In this document: positions 53,438 to 62,372 of the stretch, piece after piece
Numbering within the stretch: position 1 is the stretch's first letter
How the letters are laid out: each line of letters starts with the position of its first letter
DNA from: Methylotenera sp.
GTDB lineage: Bacteria; Pseudomonadota; Gammaproteobacteria; Burkholderiales; Methylophilaceae
NCBI RefSeq assembly: GCF_029945705.1
Contig: NZ_JAQSDC010000059.1
Coordinates: 1-64,000 of the forward strand
Direction of reading: 5' to 3'
DNA: 64,000 bases
Program-made: the position numbers and the translations under genes
Notes under the pieces: model-generated
What the model was told of the DNA's origin: nothing
The model's database searches: none
What the model saw: the letters and a program-made list of their open reading frames with translations, nothing else

Positions 53438-54214
53438 ATGTCCAATAGCGCTATTTATCAAGGTTTTGTTACACATCATAGATTCCAGCCTAAGCCACAT
53501 GGTTTTCGCTATAAAGTATTTATGATGTATTTAGATTTAGATGAATTGCCAAACTTATTCAGTGGTTTTAAAAACTGGTCTTATGCAGTTAAAAATTGGG
53601 CATGGTTTAAGCGCTGTGATTACTACGGCGACCCCCAAATACCACTTAAACAAGAGATTAGTAAGCTAGTTTTACAAACCACTGGCTCTGCACCACGTGG
53701 TGCAATCCGACTACTCACCAATATGCGCTACTTTGGTCATTGTTTTAATCCAGTGAGTTTTTATTATTGTTATGAAGCCAATGGCACGACCTTGCAAGCA
53801 ATCGTCAGTCATATCACCAACACCCCTTGGGGCGAAGATTACGCTTATGTACATGACTTTAAAGCAGATAAAACAGTAAAAAATACTAAAAATGGTGAAA
53901 TATCCGTCTTCAAGTTTGATAAACAGTTTCATGTATCACCCTTTATGCCTATGGACATTCAATACGATTGGGCATTTAAGCATGAAGCCAATCAATTACT
54001 TATTCACATGAAAAACTTTAAAGGTGGCGAACAAGTGTTCAACGCCACATTAGCCCTAGAACGCCAAGAAATAACGCAAAGTAACCTCAATTGGATTTTA
54101 ATGACCTATCCATTGATGACCATTAAAGTAGTTGCGGCCATCTATTGGAACGCGCTTTGGCTTTGGATTAAACGTGTGCCCTTCTATTCAAACCCAATAC
54201 AAGTTAACAAATAA
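53438..54214 (+). CDS. DUF1365-family protein
   Basis: A 258-residue protein with the DUF1365 marks YQGFVTHHRFQPKPHGFRYKVFMMYLDLDEL, LLTNMRYFGHCFNPVSFYYCY and VSPFMPMDIQYDW. No activity is established; the family is nearly always beside CFA-type methyltransferases. Start immediately after the flavoprotein stop. Confidence 0.9.
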   Translation: MSNSAIYQGFVTHHRFQPKPHGFRYKVFMMYLDLDELPNLFSGFKNWSYAVKNWAWFKRCDYYGDPQIPLKQEISKLVLQTTGSAPRGAIRLLTNMRYFGHCFNPVSFYYCYEANGTTLQAIVSHITNTPWGEDYAYVHDFKADKTVKNTKNGEISVFKFDKQFHVSPFMPMDIQYDWAFKHEANQLLIHMKNFKGGEQVFNATLALERQEITQSNLNWILMTYPLMTIKVVAAIYWNALWLWIKRVPFYSNPIQVNK

Positions 54215-54216
54215 TA

Positions 54217-55485
54217 ATGATCAATCAAACACTTCAACAAGAAACATTAACTGCTAGCCTAAAGCAAAAAAGTCGCTCCAAATGGGTGGCTGATTTTGCA
54301 AAGTCAAAAATACTTAAACGCTTGCAGCAGCTACAAAAAGGTAGCCTAACCCTTGTTGATGGTGCTGAGCAGCACACGTTTGGCAATCCTGACGGGCTAA
54401 GCGCTAGCATTTACGTACATGACTCACGTTTTTATGGCGAAATCGCTTTTGGAGGCAGCATAGGTGCTGGCGAAGCTTATATGCTGGGTTATTGGACAGC
54501 GGATAATCTTACCGATGTGATTCGCATGATGTGTCTCAATCAATCTGTCATGGATACGCTTGAAGGTGGTTATCAATGGCTAACCAAACCTTTTTTACAA
54601 ATACTGCATTGGTTAAATAGCAATACCACGGAAGGCAGTCGCAAAAACATTGCTGCCCATTACGATTTAGGTAATGACATGTTTGCCTTGTTTTTAGATG
54701 CCACCATGATGTATTCCAGCGCTATTTTTAACGAGAGCACACCGAATCTACAAGCGGCTTCAGAACTTAAACTTAAAACCATTTGCGATAAGCTGGATTT
54801 AAAATCGACAGATCATGTAGTTGAAATCGGCACTGGCTGGGGTGGCTTTGCCATTTATGCAGCAACACACTATGGCTGCCACGTGACCACTACAACCATT
54901 TCTAAACAGCAATATGAACTTGCAAAAGCCAGAGTTAAAGCGGCAGGTTTAGATAGTAAAGTCACGCTATTACTTGAAGATTATCGCCATTTAACAGGCA
55001 CTTTTGATAAGCTTGTTTCTATTGAAATGATTGAAGCGGTCGGGCATCAGTTTTATGACACCTACTTTGCTAAAGTGAGTTCACTGCTTAAAGCCGACGG
55101 ATTAGCTTTGATTCAAGCTATCACCATTGCCGATCAGCGTTATGAAAATGCAAAAGAATCAGTGGATTTTATCCAACGTTATATATTTCCAGGTTCTTGC
55201 ATTCCATCAAACACGGCCATGCTCAATAGCGTGACTAAAGTGAGCGATTTGCGACTATTCGATTTAGAAGATATTGGCCCACACTACGCGACTACATTGA
55301 AGATTTGGCGTGATAACTTTTTTGCCAATATCCAAGAAGTGCGCAAACTCGGTTATTCAGAAGAGTTCATTAAAATGTGGGACTTTTACTTAAGCTATTG
55401 CGAAGGCGGCTTTATGGAGCGTGCGTTAGGTGATGTGCATTTACTTTTAGCAAAACCAGAAAATCGAAGAGATGCGTTAATATAA
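54217..55485 (+). CDS. cfa: Cyclopropane-fatty-acyl-phospholipid synthase
   Basis: A 422-residue enzyme that uses SAM to put a methylene (or methyl) group on the cis double bond of phospholipid acyl chains. The N-terminal lipid-binding domain includes FYGEIAFGGSIGAGEAYMLGYW. The catalytic part has NIAAHYDLGNDMFALFLDATMMYSSAIF, SAM motif VVEIGTGWGGFAIYAA, QQYELAKARV, SIEMIEAVGHQFYDTYF and FIQRYIFPGSCIPS, all family-typical. It ends the operon. Confidence 0.95.
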   Translation: MINQTLQQETLTASLKQKSRSKWVADFAKSKILKRLQQLQKGSLTLVDGAEQHTFGNPDGLSASIYVHDSRFYGEIAFGGSIGAGEAYMLGYWTADNLTDVIRMMCLNQSVMDTLEGGYQWLTKPFLQILHWLNSNTTEGSRKNIAAHYDLGNDMFALFLDATMMYSSAIFNESTPNLQAASELKLKTICDKLDLKSTDHVVEIGTGWGGFAIYAATHYGCHVTTTTISKQQYELAKARVKAAGLDSKVTLLLEDYRHLTGTFDKLVSIEMIEAVGHQFYDTYFAKVSSLLKADGLALIQAITIADQRYENAKESVDFIQRYIFPGSCIPSNTAMLNSVTKVSDLRLFDLEDIGPHYATTLKIWRDNFFANIQEVRKLGYSEEFIKMWDFYLSYCEGGFMERALGDVHLLLAKPENRRDALI

Positions 55486-55533
55486 TTTATAATAATGTCG
55501 AAGTAATACTTAAAACAGACATGAGTAAATGCC

Positions 55534-55986
55534 ATGATTATCGACACGATTGACCAAATACAACGCTATGCAGCCGTTCACCCCTTATTTCCACAAGTGT
55601 TCGATTTCATTAAAACCACCAATTTATTAACGCTACCAAACGGCAAACATGCCATCTTAAACGATGATATTTTTGTGCTTATTCAACGCGGTGTTGGGCA
55701 AAGCAAAACTGAAGCTAAACTTGAATGCCACCGCAAGTATATCGATATTCAATTAGTGCTTGATGGTACAGATAATATGGGCTGGAAACCGCTTGCAGAC
55801 TGCCAACAAGCCATCGATAGCTTTAACACCACCAATGATGTGCAGTTCTTTGAAGATTTACCTCTTAATTGGCTTAACACGCAGCCAAATAAATTCTGTA
55901 TCTTCTTCCCAGAAGACGCGCACTCAGGCATGGTCTCTGAGCATCATCTCCATAAAGCGGTGTTTAAAATTGCGGTTAAGCCTTAA
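55534..55986 (+). CDS. YhcH/YjgK/YiaL-family protein (sugar anomerase-like)
   Basis: A 150-residue single-domain cupin-like beta-barrel. Family motifs are YAAVHPLFPQVFDFI, CHRKYIDIQLVLDGTDNMGWKPL and FFPEDAHSGMV with HKAVFKI at the end. YhcH (NanQ) relatives handle sialic acid or other sugar anomers in E. coli. There are no sialic-acid genes here, so the substrate is open. Confidence 0.9.
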   Translation: MIIDTIDQIQRYAAVHPLFPQVFDFIKTTNLLTLPNGKHAILNDDIFVLIQRGVGQSKTEAKLECHRKYIDIQLVLDGTDNMGWKPLADCQQAIDSFNTTNDVQFFEDLPLNWLNTQPNKFCIFFPEDAHSGMVSEHHLHKAVFKIAVKP

Positions 55987-56017
55987 AATTTAACCTTAAA
56001 ATTAAACTTCAGCTTAT

Positions 56018-56725
56018 ATGCAATCTCCTAGCAATACTGCCAATATCGAATGGCGCGACGGGCAACCCTACGCCAGTGAATTTCAAGATGTTTACTTTTC
56101 TACAGACAATGGTTTGCTAGAAACTGACTATGTGTTTTTGCAAGGCAATGACTTAATGAAGCGCTGGCTTGATGCTGAAATGCAAACTTTCATTATTGCC
56201 GAAACTGGCTTTGGTACTGGCTTAAACTTTTTATGCGCTGTCAACGCATGGCTTGCTACAAGCCCTGAGAATGCAACGTTGCATTTTATTAGCACAGAAA
56301 AATATCCACTGAGCTTGCAAGATATGCGCACAGCATTAAGTTTTTGGCCGCAACTCAAAGCGGTGAGCGAACCGTTTCTAGCTCAGTATGAAAGCCTGAT
56401 TAACGGCGCTAATACCATTGCTCTTTATGATAACCGCGTGCAACTGAGCCTTTTAATTGGCGATGCCACAACAAGTTTAAGCAAAATCACCAGCCAAGTT
56501 GATGCTTGGTTTCTCGATGGTTTTGCGCCCGCTAAAAACCGTGATATGTGGCAAACCGAACTGTTTCAACAAATGGCTAGGCTGTCAAAAACCTCTACCA
56601 CATTTGCAACTTTCACCAGTGCAGGCGACGTGCGCCGAGGTTTAATCAATGCTGGTTTTAATGTGACTAAGCGCACTGGCTTTGGCAAAAAACGTGAAAT
56701 GCTCATTGGAAATTTTATCCCCTAA
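56018..56725 (+). CDS. mnmD: tRNA 5-aminomethyl-2-thiouridine methyltransferase MnmD
   Basis: A 235-residue protein equal to the N-terminal half of E. coli MnmC. It methylates nm5s2U at the wobble base of certain tRNAs with SAM. Opening IEWRDGQPYASEFQDVYFSTDNGLLET; SAM site ETGFGTGLNFLCAVNAW; end region WFLDGFAPAKNRDMW and TFTSAGDVRRGL. The FAD half is a separate gene 20 bases downstream. Confidence 0.93.
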   Translation: MQSPSNTANIEWRDGQPYASEFQDVYFSTDNGLLETDYVFLQGNDLMKRWLDAEMQTFIIAETGFGTGLNFLCAVNAWLATSPENATLHFISTEKYPLSLQDMRTALSFWPQLKAVSEPFLAQYESLINGANTIALYDNRVQLSLLIGDATTSLSKITSQVDAWFLDGFAPAKNRDMWQTELFQQMARLSKTSTTFATFTSAGDVRRGLINAGFNVTKRTGFGKKREMLIGNFIP

Positions 56726-56745
56726 TAAAAATCGCATAACAAATC

Positions 56746-57954
56746 ATGAATTTAACTCCTAAAACAGCAATCATCATTGGTGGCGGCATCGCAGGCTGTA
56801 GCACTGCCTATGCCCTAGCCAGCCGTGGCATTAAAGTTACCCTATTTGAGCGTAACACCCAAATAGCCAGCGAAGCTTCAGGCAACCCACAAGCCATGCT
56901 TTATCCACGTTTAAGTGGCGATGATGATGCCAGCAGATTTGCACTTGAAAGCTATTTGTATAGCTTAGAATTTTTTAAGAATTTAAACCTAAACTCTGAA
57001 GATTTTAACGTTTGCGGCATGCTGCAACTCGGCTTTAACCCCAGAGAATTAGCGCGCATTCAAAAAGTTGCCGCGCAAAATCATGCTGACGATATTCTGA
57101 AATATGTCAATGCTGATGAAGCAAGCAGCCTTGCAGGCGCAACGTTGCCACATGATGCACTGTATTTTCCAAAAGCTGCTTGGGTTAACCCTCAACAACT
57201 CTGCAAGCGTTTAGTTGCTCATGAAAATATTTCAATTAAAACATTAACTAATATCGATAGCTTATTGAAAAATAATGATTTATTTGAAATTTACTCAAAT
57301 GGTCAACTCATAGAAAAAGCGGATATTGCCATTATCGCAAATGCAAATGAAGCACAACATTTAGGCATTAACTTACACCTAAAAACGCAAGCCGTTCGCG
57401 GTCAAGTCAGCATGCTTGAAGCGACAAGTATCAGCCAAAATATAAAATCCATTATCTGTAGTGATGGCTACTTAAGCCCCGCAGAAAATGGTCAACATTG
57501 CTTGGGGGCTACCTTTTCTGTAGATAATTTAGACACGGCATTAGATGAAGAAGACCACCAAGCCAACCTTTTCAAACTAAAAAGCTTTTCATCAGCGCTG
57601 CATGAAAACCTTAAAAACAATATCAAAGGCGGCCGCGTGTCATTCAGATGCACCTCCTTCGACTACTTTCCATTAGTTGGCAAATTGCTCGACAACAAGC
57701 TATTACAAGCCAAGCCGCCCCGTCCAAACGCCAAACCAGAGTCATTGCCTTGGGTTAACGGTCTTTACATCAATGTAGCGCATGGTAGTCGCGGCTTTAC
57801 CAGCGCCCCATTTTGCGCAGAATTACTGGCGCAAATGATTTGCAATGAACCGATTACCATGAATATTGAATTTGCTGAGTTAATGAACCCCAATCGTTTT
57901 GCGTTGCGTAAGCTTGGTTTAAAGCGTTTAGCAAAAATGATTTGTAGCACTTGA
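56746..57954 (+). CDS. mnmC: FAD-dependent cmnm5U34 oxidoreductase (MnmC C-terminal part)
   Basis: A 402-residue DAO-fold flavoprotein, the stand-alone equivalent of the second MnmC domain. It removes the carboxymethyl group from cmnm5s2U so that MnmD can methylate the amine. FAD site AIIIGGGIAGCSTAYALASRGI; mid motif ASEASGNPQAMLYPRLS; VRGQV and the late NVAHGSRGFTSAPFCAELLA. Together with MnmD this is a split form of the fused enterobacterial MnmC. Confidence 0.92.
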   Translation: MNLTPKTAIIIGGGIAGCSTAYALASRGIKVTLFERNTQIASEASGNPQAMLYPRLSGDDDASRFALESYLYSLEFFKNLNLNSEDFNVCGMLQLGFNPRELARIQKVAAQNHADDILKYVNADEASSLAGATLPHDALYFPKAAWVNPQQLCKRLVAHENISIKTLTNIDSLLKNNDLFEIYSNGQLIEKADIAIIANANEAQHLGINLHLKTQAVRGQVSMLEATSISQNIKSIICSDGYLSPAENGQHCLGATFSVDNLDTALDEEDHQANLFKLKSFSSALHENLKNNIKGGRVSFRCTSFDYFPLVGKLLDNKLLQAKPPRPNAKPESLPWVNGLYINVAHGSRGFTSAPFCAELLAQMICNEPITMNIEFAELMNPNRFALRKLGLKRLAKMICST

Positions 57955-58007
57955 ATAAATGGTGGTATGTTAAGCAATATCATCAAAAAATTTGAAGGCT
58001 AAAAATA

Positions 58008-59927
58008 ATGACAAAAAAATTAAGCTTCGTCACTCTACTCGCATTTAGCTTCCCTACCCTCACCCAAGCCGCACCCGACCTAGACCGCGCGATGAAAAAT
58101 CCCAACAACTGGGCATATCCACGCGGTCAATACAATAACCAAGGCTATAGCGAACTTAATCAAATCAACACCCGTAATGTGAAAGATTTAAAACTGGCTT
58201 GGACGTTTAGCACGGGTGTTAATCGTGGTCACGAAGGCGCGCCTTTAGTGATTGATGGCGTGATGTATCTACACACTGCCTTTCCTAATAACGTCTATGC
58301 ACTCGATTTAAACAATGACCAAAAAATACTCTGGTCTTACTTTCCTAAACAAGAACCTAACACCCAAGCCGTATTGTGTTGTGATAACGTTAATCGCGGC
58401 TTAGGCTTTGGTGATGGCAAAATCTATCTACAACAAAACAACGGCATGCTCGTTGCGCTGAATGCCAGAACAGGCAAGCTAGAATGGCAAGTACAAGTCA
58501 ATGACCCGAAAACAGGCGCGACCAACACCAATGCCCCGCAAGTGATTAAGGATAAAGTGCTCACGGGCTGTGCAGGTGGTGAGTTTGGCGTGCGTTGCTT
58601 TATGGCAGCCTATTACTTAAAAGATGGCGCACTCGCTTGGAAAGCCTATTCCACAGGCAGTGATGCCGATGTACTGATAGGCAATGACTTTAACCAAGCT
58701 AACCCACAATACAGTGCGTTAAGTGTCTATCAAGACGTGAATGGTGGTAACAAACAAGGCGGTTCATTTAAGCCTTTAGCCAATGAACAATTAAAAATTG
58801 GTGAGAAGGAGTTAGGCATACGCACTTGGTTAAAACCACAACAAGAGAAAGACGGCTGGCAAAACGGCGGTGGCGCAGTCACAGGTTATTTCTCTTTTGA
58901 TGCTAAAACCAATTTAGTCTATTACGGCACTGGCAACCCAGGGGTTTGGAACCCAGATGTACGGCCAGGGGATAACAAATGGGCAAGCAGTGTATTTGCA
59001 CGAGATGTGGATACTGGTCAAGCCAAGTGGGCGATGCAAACCACCCCGCATGATGAGTGGGATTATGACGCGACCAATGAAGTGATTTTATTTGAAAACA
59101 AGGGTAAAACTTACGCCACACAGGTGAACAAGAATGGCTTTATTTATACTTGGCAGGCGAATAATGGTAGCTTGATTGCGGCGGAAAAAGTGCATCCGTT
59201 TGTGAATTGGGCGACGGGGGTGGATTTGAGGACGGGGGTGCCTGCGAAGGATGGAAAGTATAGTACCCACCATAATCTTGATACACAAGGCATTTGCCCG
59301 TCACATATGGGTGCGAAAGGTATCAGTCCTGCTGCATATTCGCCTAAAACTGGCTTAACTTATATTCCATTAAACTTAGCCTGTATGTCTTATATGCCAG
59401 TTGAATCAAAATTTAATGCCGGGCAACCTTGGGCTGGAGCATCTAGTTGGTTTTATACAGAAGCATATGCAAAAATTGATAAAACGTGGACTTCATCTGG
59501 GGCATGGACTAATGAAGTTAGAAATGCGTATTTTGAAAATATGGGCGGTATCATAGCAATTAATCCTTTATCTAAAAAAACCTCTTGGATAAATCAAGAG
59601 CAATTACCCATATACAGTGGTCTATTAGCAACTAAATCTAATTTGTTATTTTATGGAACATTAAATCGCTGGATTAAAGCAGTAAATTCTTCAAGCGGTC
59701 ATGAACTATGGAAGTTTCAAGTTAGCTCTGGAGTAGTTAGTAATATTTTTACCTATAGCAATCACGGGAAACAATACGTGGGCTTGCTAACCGGCATTGG
59801 TGGTTGGCCAGGTACATGGTGGTCGCTCTCTAAATGTAATGACTGTTTTGGTTCAAATAAAGCGAATGAAATTGATGAAACTAACGCATTCCCTGGCGGT
59901 GGTTCTATCAACGTCTTCAGCCTATAA
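58008..59927 (+). CDS. xoxF: PQQ methanol dehydrogenase, lanthanide type (XoxF, probably XoxF4)
   Basis: A 639-residue periplasmic quinoprotein alcohol dehydrogenase oxidising methanol (and perhaps formaldehyde). Signal peptide to about 21. The disulfide Cys pair is CC at 124-125; Glu192 (GGEFGVR) and Asn310 (YYGTGNPGVWNP) are metal ligands; catalytic Asp352 and the extra Asp354 in HDEWDYDATN are the signature of lanthanide (not calcium) enzymes, where MxaF has Ala. Compared with my memory of XoxF5 it has an insertion of about 30 residues near 225-275, like XoxF4. No cytochrome xoxG or xoxJ adjoins. Base use changes within the gene (see findings). Confidence 0.93.
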   Translation: MTKKLSFVTLLAFSFPTLTQAAPDLDRAMKNPNNWAYPRGQYNNQGYSELNQINTRNVKDLKLAWTFSTGVNRGHEGAPLVIDGVMYLHTAFPNNVYALDLNNDQKILWSYFPKQEPNTQAVLCCDNVNRGLGFGDGKIYLQQNNGMLVALNARTGKLEWQVQVNDPKTGATNTNAPQVIKDKVLTGCAGGEFGVRCFMAAYYLKDGALAWKAYSTGSDADVLIGNDFNQANPQYSALSVYQDVNGGNKQGGSFKPLANEQLKIGEKELGIRTWLKPQQEKDGWQNGGGAVTGYFSFDAKTNLVYYGTGNPGVWNPDVRPGDNKWASSVFARDVDTGQAKWAMQTTPHDEWDYDATNEVILFENKGKTYATQVNKNGFIYTWQANNGSLIAAEKVHPFVNWATGVDLRTGVPAKDGKYSTHHNLDTQGICPSHMGAKGISPAAYSPKTGLTYIPLNLACMSYMPVESKFNAGQPWAGASSWFYTEAYAKIDKTWTSSGAWTNEVRNAYFENMGGIIAINPLSKKTSWINQEQLPIYSGLLATKSNLLFYGTLNRWIKAVNSSSGHELWKFQVSSGVVSNIFTYSNHGKQYVGLLTGIGGWPGTWWSLSKCNDCFGSNKANEIDETNAFPGGGSINVFSL

Positions 59928-59965
59928 CCCCAACCCGTCATTCCGTCGCAGCCCGCGTAGCCCGC

Positions 59966-60107
59966 GTAGGGCGCAATAACTGAAAGGCATTGCGCCGCAT
60001 GGGAACTTACTTTGGTGCAATGCGCTTTGCTTATTGTCAACCTACAAGGCATTGCGCCGTATGGGAACTCACGTTGGTGCAATGCGCTTCGCTTATTGTC
60101 ACCCTAC
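59966..60107. repeat. Nested palindromic repeat, copies B1 and B2
   Basis: B1 (59966-60045) repeats copy A (2005-2085) almost base for base: gtagggcg.caataactgaaagg, inner hairpin cattgcgcc/ggtgcaatg, end ttattgtcaacctac. B2 (60048-60107) is the inner hairpin plus right end again, and a shorter third start lies at 60109. This looks like serial duplication of a REP/BIME unit. Confidence 0.75.
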
Positions 60108-60133
60108 AAGGCAATGCGCCGTATGAGTGGCTG

Positions 60134-60201
60134 GTGGGCAGATTCTGCCCACGCATGCAGTCGTTCAAATTCACACAAGGTGGGTAAACAAGTTACCCAC
60201 C
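60134..60201. repeat. Two further perfect hairpins
   Basis: gtgggcag/ctgcccac (60134-60152, 8 bp, 3-base loop) and ggtgggtaa/ttacccacc (60179-60201, 9 bp, 5-base loop). They may act as terminators of the xoxF transcript or belong to the same repeat cluster. The remainder of the 59928-60341 interval holds no gene that I can support. Confidence 0.55.
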
Positions 60202-60341
60202 CTACATCTCATAAAAAGCTACATTCGGCACAATACGCAATATTAATAACTCCATTCAATCCACTCCTAACTAATCTTGGGAAAATAACGAAGTTTTTAG
60301 TTTATTGGTCAACCGCCTATGTTTTCAATTAAAATTACAGC

Positions 60342-62300
60342 ATGCAAACTTCAAACGAAATCGCGCTTAAACATTACCAGCAAGCTTTATTGCACAACCC
60401 CAAAGATACCGTTGCGCAAATCAATTGCGGCAACTTGTGTGTTGAGCTGAAACGCTTTGAAGAGGCGGCTGGCTATTTTAGGCGGCTGCTGCGGATATTC
60501 AAAAACAATGAGAATATCCGCAATGCCTTAAGCTACGCCTTGCAAGAGCTTGGTAACGAATCTCATGCGCAGGGTCGGTATGGGACAGCGGAGGCTTGTT
60601 TTCAAGAGGCTTTGCAGAATCAACCTAGGAATGCGGCTTATTTGTATAACTTAGGTAATGCCCAACGTGAGCTTGGTAAAGCTAAAGAAGCGGCTTTGCA
60701 GTATCAAAAAGCCATTCAGCTTAGCCCTGATGATGCAGATATTTACAACAATTTAGGCAATGTACAACGCGAATTAGGTCAGCTAGATTTAGCAATTGCA
60801 AGTTACCTAAAGGCCTTAGATTTAAACCCCAAGCTTTACCATGCCAAAGTACATTTAGTGCATCAAAAACAGCATATATGCGACTGGGAAGGCTTAGAAG
60901 CTGATATTTCAAGCATTCGCGATTGGTTGAAAAACGTGCCAGAAGCGCAAATCTCGCCTTTTGCTTTTCTAGCCATGCCAACGACGACAGCGGAAGAACA
61001 AAAGTTGTGTGCTAACAATTGGGTGAATAATCGTTATGCTGGTTTGATTAAACAAGCTGAAACGCTCAATTTCCAAAGACCACTTATAGAAGCTTGTCAC
61101 CCCGTGTCTGACACGGAATCCAGTGACTTAAAGGCTCTGGATTCCGACTTTCGTCGGTATGACGGTGCTGGAAAAATAAGGATTGGTTATCTATCTGCGG
61201 ATTTTAGGTTGCATCCGCTCGCATTCTTAATCAGTGAACTCATTGAATTACATGACCGTTCAACATTCGAGATTGTCGCTTTTTCATACGGCGTGAATGA
61301 CAAAAGCCGTGCCCGAGTTCGGCTAGAAAAGGCTTTTGACGAGTTTCATGATATTCGCCAGCTATCTGAAGTTGATGCGGCGAAGAAAATCAACGCACTC
61401 CAAATCGACATTTTGGTGGATTTAACAGGTTTTACTCAAACCAGCCGCAGCGGCATTGCCGCTTTGCGTCCTGCGCCTATCAATGTGAACTGGCTTGGCT
61501 TTCCGGGCACCATGGGAATGATGAGTGATAACAAACCTTTGTTCGATTACATATTGAGTGACAGCTTTATCACCCCCGCTGAAACAGCAAACCACTACGC
61601 TGAGCAACTCGCGCTATTACCGCATTGCTATCAGCCCAACGACCGTAAACGCCCCATTGGCAAGCCACCTACCCGTGAAAGCTGTCATTTGCCAGAGGGT
61701 GCTTTTGTGTTTTGCTGTTTTAACCAAACTTTCAAAATCACGTCTGAGTTTTTTAGCGTGTGGATGCGTTTGTTAAAAGCCGTACCAAACAGCGTGCTTT
61801 GGCTGTTAGACAGCAATCAATGGGCTAAGCAAAACTTAATCAACCAAGCTACAAAAAACAATATTGCGGCTGAACGTTTGATTTTTGCGCCTCGCATGAG
61901 CATTGCAGACCATTTGGCACGTCACGCTCATGCTGACTTGTTTTTAGATACATCGCCCTACAACGCCCACACCACTTGCAGCGATGCTTTATGGATGGGT
62001 TTGCCAGTATTAACCTGCGTTGGTGATACATTTGCAGCGCGGGTGGCGGGCAGTTTATTAAGCGCGGCAGATATGGCAGAGTTAATCACCTATTCACTGG
62101 AAGAATATGAAAATAAAGCAGTTCATTTGGCTAATAAACCTACAGAACTTGAAGCCATTAAACAGAAGTTGCTTGCTACTAAGCTTACTTCGGCTTTATT
62201 TAATACCAATCAATTTGCGCGGTCATTAGAGAATGTTTACCAATCGATGTGGCAGCAATATTTAATCACATCAGAATCTAATGATAAAGCTGCTAAATAG
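60342..62300 (+). CDS. TPR / O-GlcNAc-transferase-like glycosyltransferase (GT41)
   Basis: A 652-residue protein. Residues about 1-180 are TPRs (YLYNLGNAQRELGKAKEAALQYQKAIQLSP, DIYNNLGNVQRELGQLDLAIASYLKALDL). The rest is the GT41 catalytic region of OGT/SPY: RIGYLSADFRLHPLAFLI, DILVDLTGFTQTSRSGIAALRPAPINVNWLGFPGTMG, FCCFNQTFKITSEFFSVWMRLL and the UDP-site stretch TCSDALWMGLPVLTC. It probably glycosylates a protein, as bacterial OGT-like enzymes do. Residues about 251-275 (HPVSDTESSDLKALDSDFRRYD) come from a REP-like palindrome inserted in frame. Confidence 0.9.
   Translation: MQTSNEIALKHYQQALLHNPKDTVAQINCGNLCVELKRFEEAAGYFRRLLRIFKNNENIRNALSYALQELGNESHAQGRYGTAEACFQEALQNQPRNAAYLYNLGNAQRELGKAKEAALQYQKAIQLSPDDADIYNNLGNVQRELGQLDLAIASYLKALDLNPKLYHAKVHLVHQKQHICDWEGLEADISSIRDWLKNVPEAQISPFAFLAMPTTTAEEQKLCANNWVNNRYAGLIKQAETLNFQRPLIEACHPVSDTESSDLKALDSDFRRYDGAGKIRIGYLSADFRLHPLAFLISELIELHDRSTFEIVAFSYGVNDKSRARVRLEKAFDEFHDIRQLSEVDAAKKINALQIDILVDLTGFTQTSRSGIAALRPAPINVNWLGFPGTMGMMSDNKPLFDYILSDSFITPAETANHYAEQLALLPHCYQPNDRKRPIGKPPTRESCHLPEGAFVFCCFNQTFKITSEFFSVWMRLLKAVPNSVLWLLDSNQWAKQNLINQATKNNIAAERLIFAPRMSIADHLARHAHADLFLDTSPYNAHTTCSDALWMGLPVLTCVGDTFAARVAGSLLSAADMAELITYSLEEYENKAVHLANKPTELEAIKQKLLATKLTSALFNTNQFARSLENVYQSMWQQYLITSESNDKAAK
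61095..61167. repeat. REP-like element inside the GT41 reading frame
   Basis: Three consecutive perfect hairpins: ccgtgt/acacgg (61102-61116), ggaatccag/ctggattcc (61115-61145) and ccgac/gtcgg (61144-61157). The boundaries carry gtca and tgac. The insert keeps the reading frame, adding about 25 residues between the TPR linker and the first catalytic strand. Confidence 0.7.
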
Positions 62301-62372
62301 TGTAAAAAATTATGCTAAAGTCACGCTGATAAGATTTTTACTTACGATTATAAAAATAAATAGGGTTAAATT

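Noticed and set aside
59762-60332. Short ORFs across the repeat cluster behind xoxF
   Set aside because: They simply translate palindromic repeats and have no ribosome sites.
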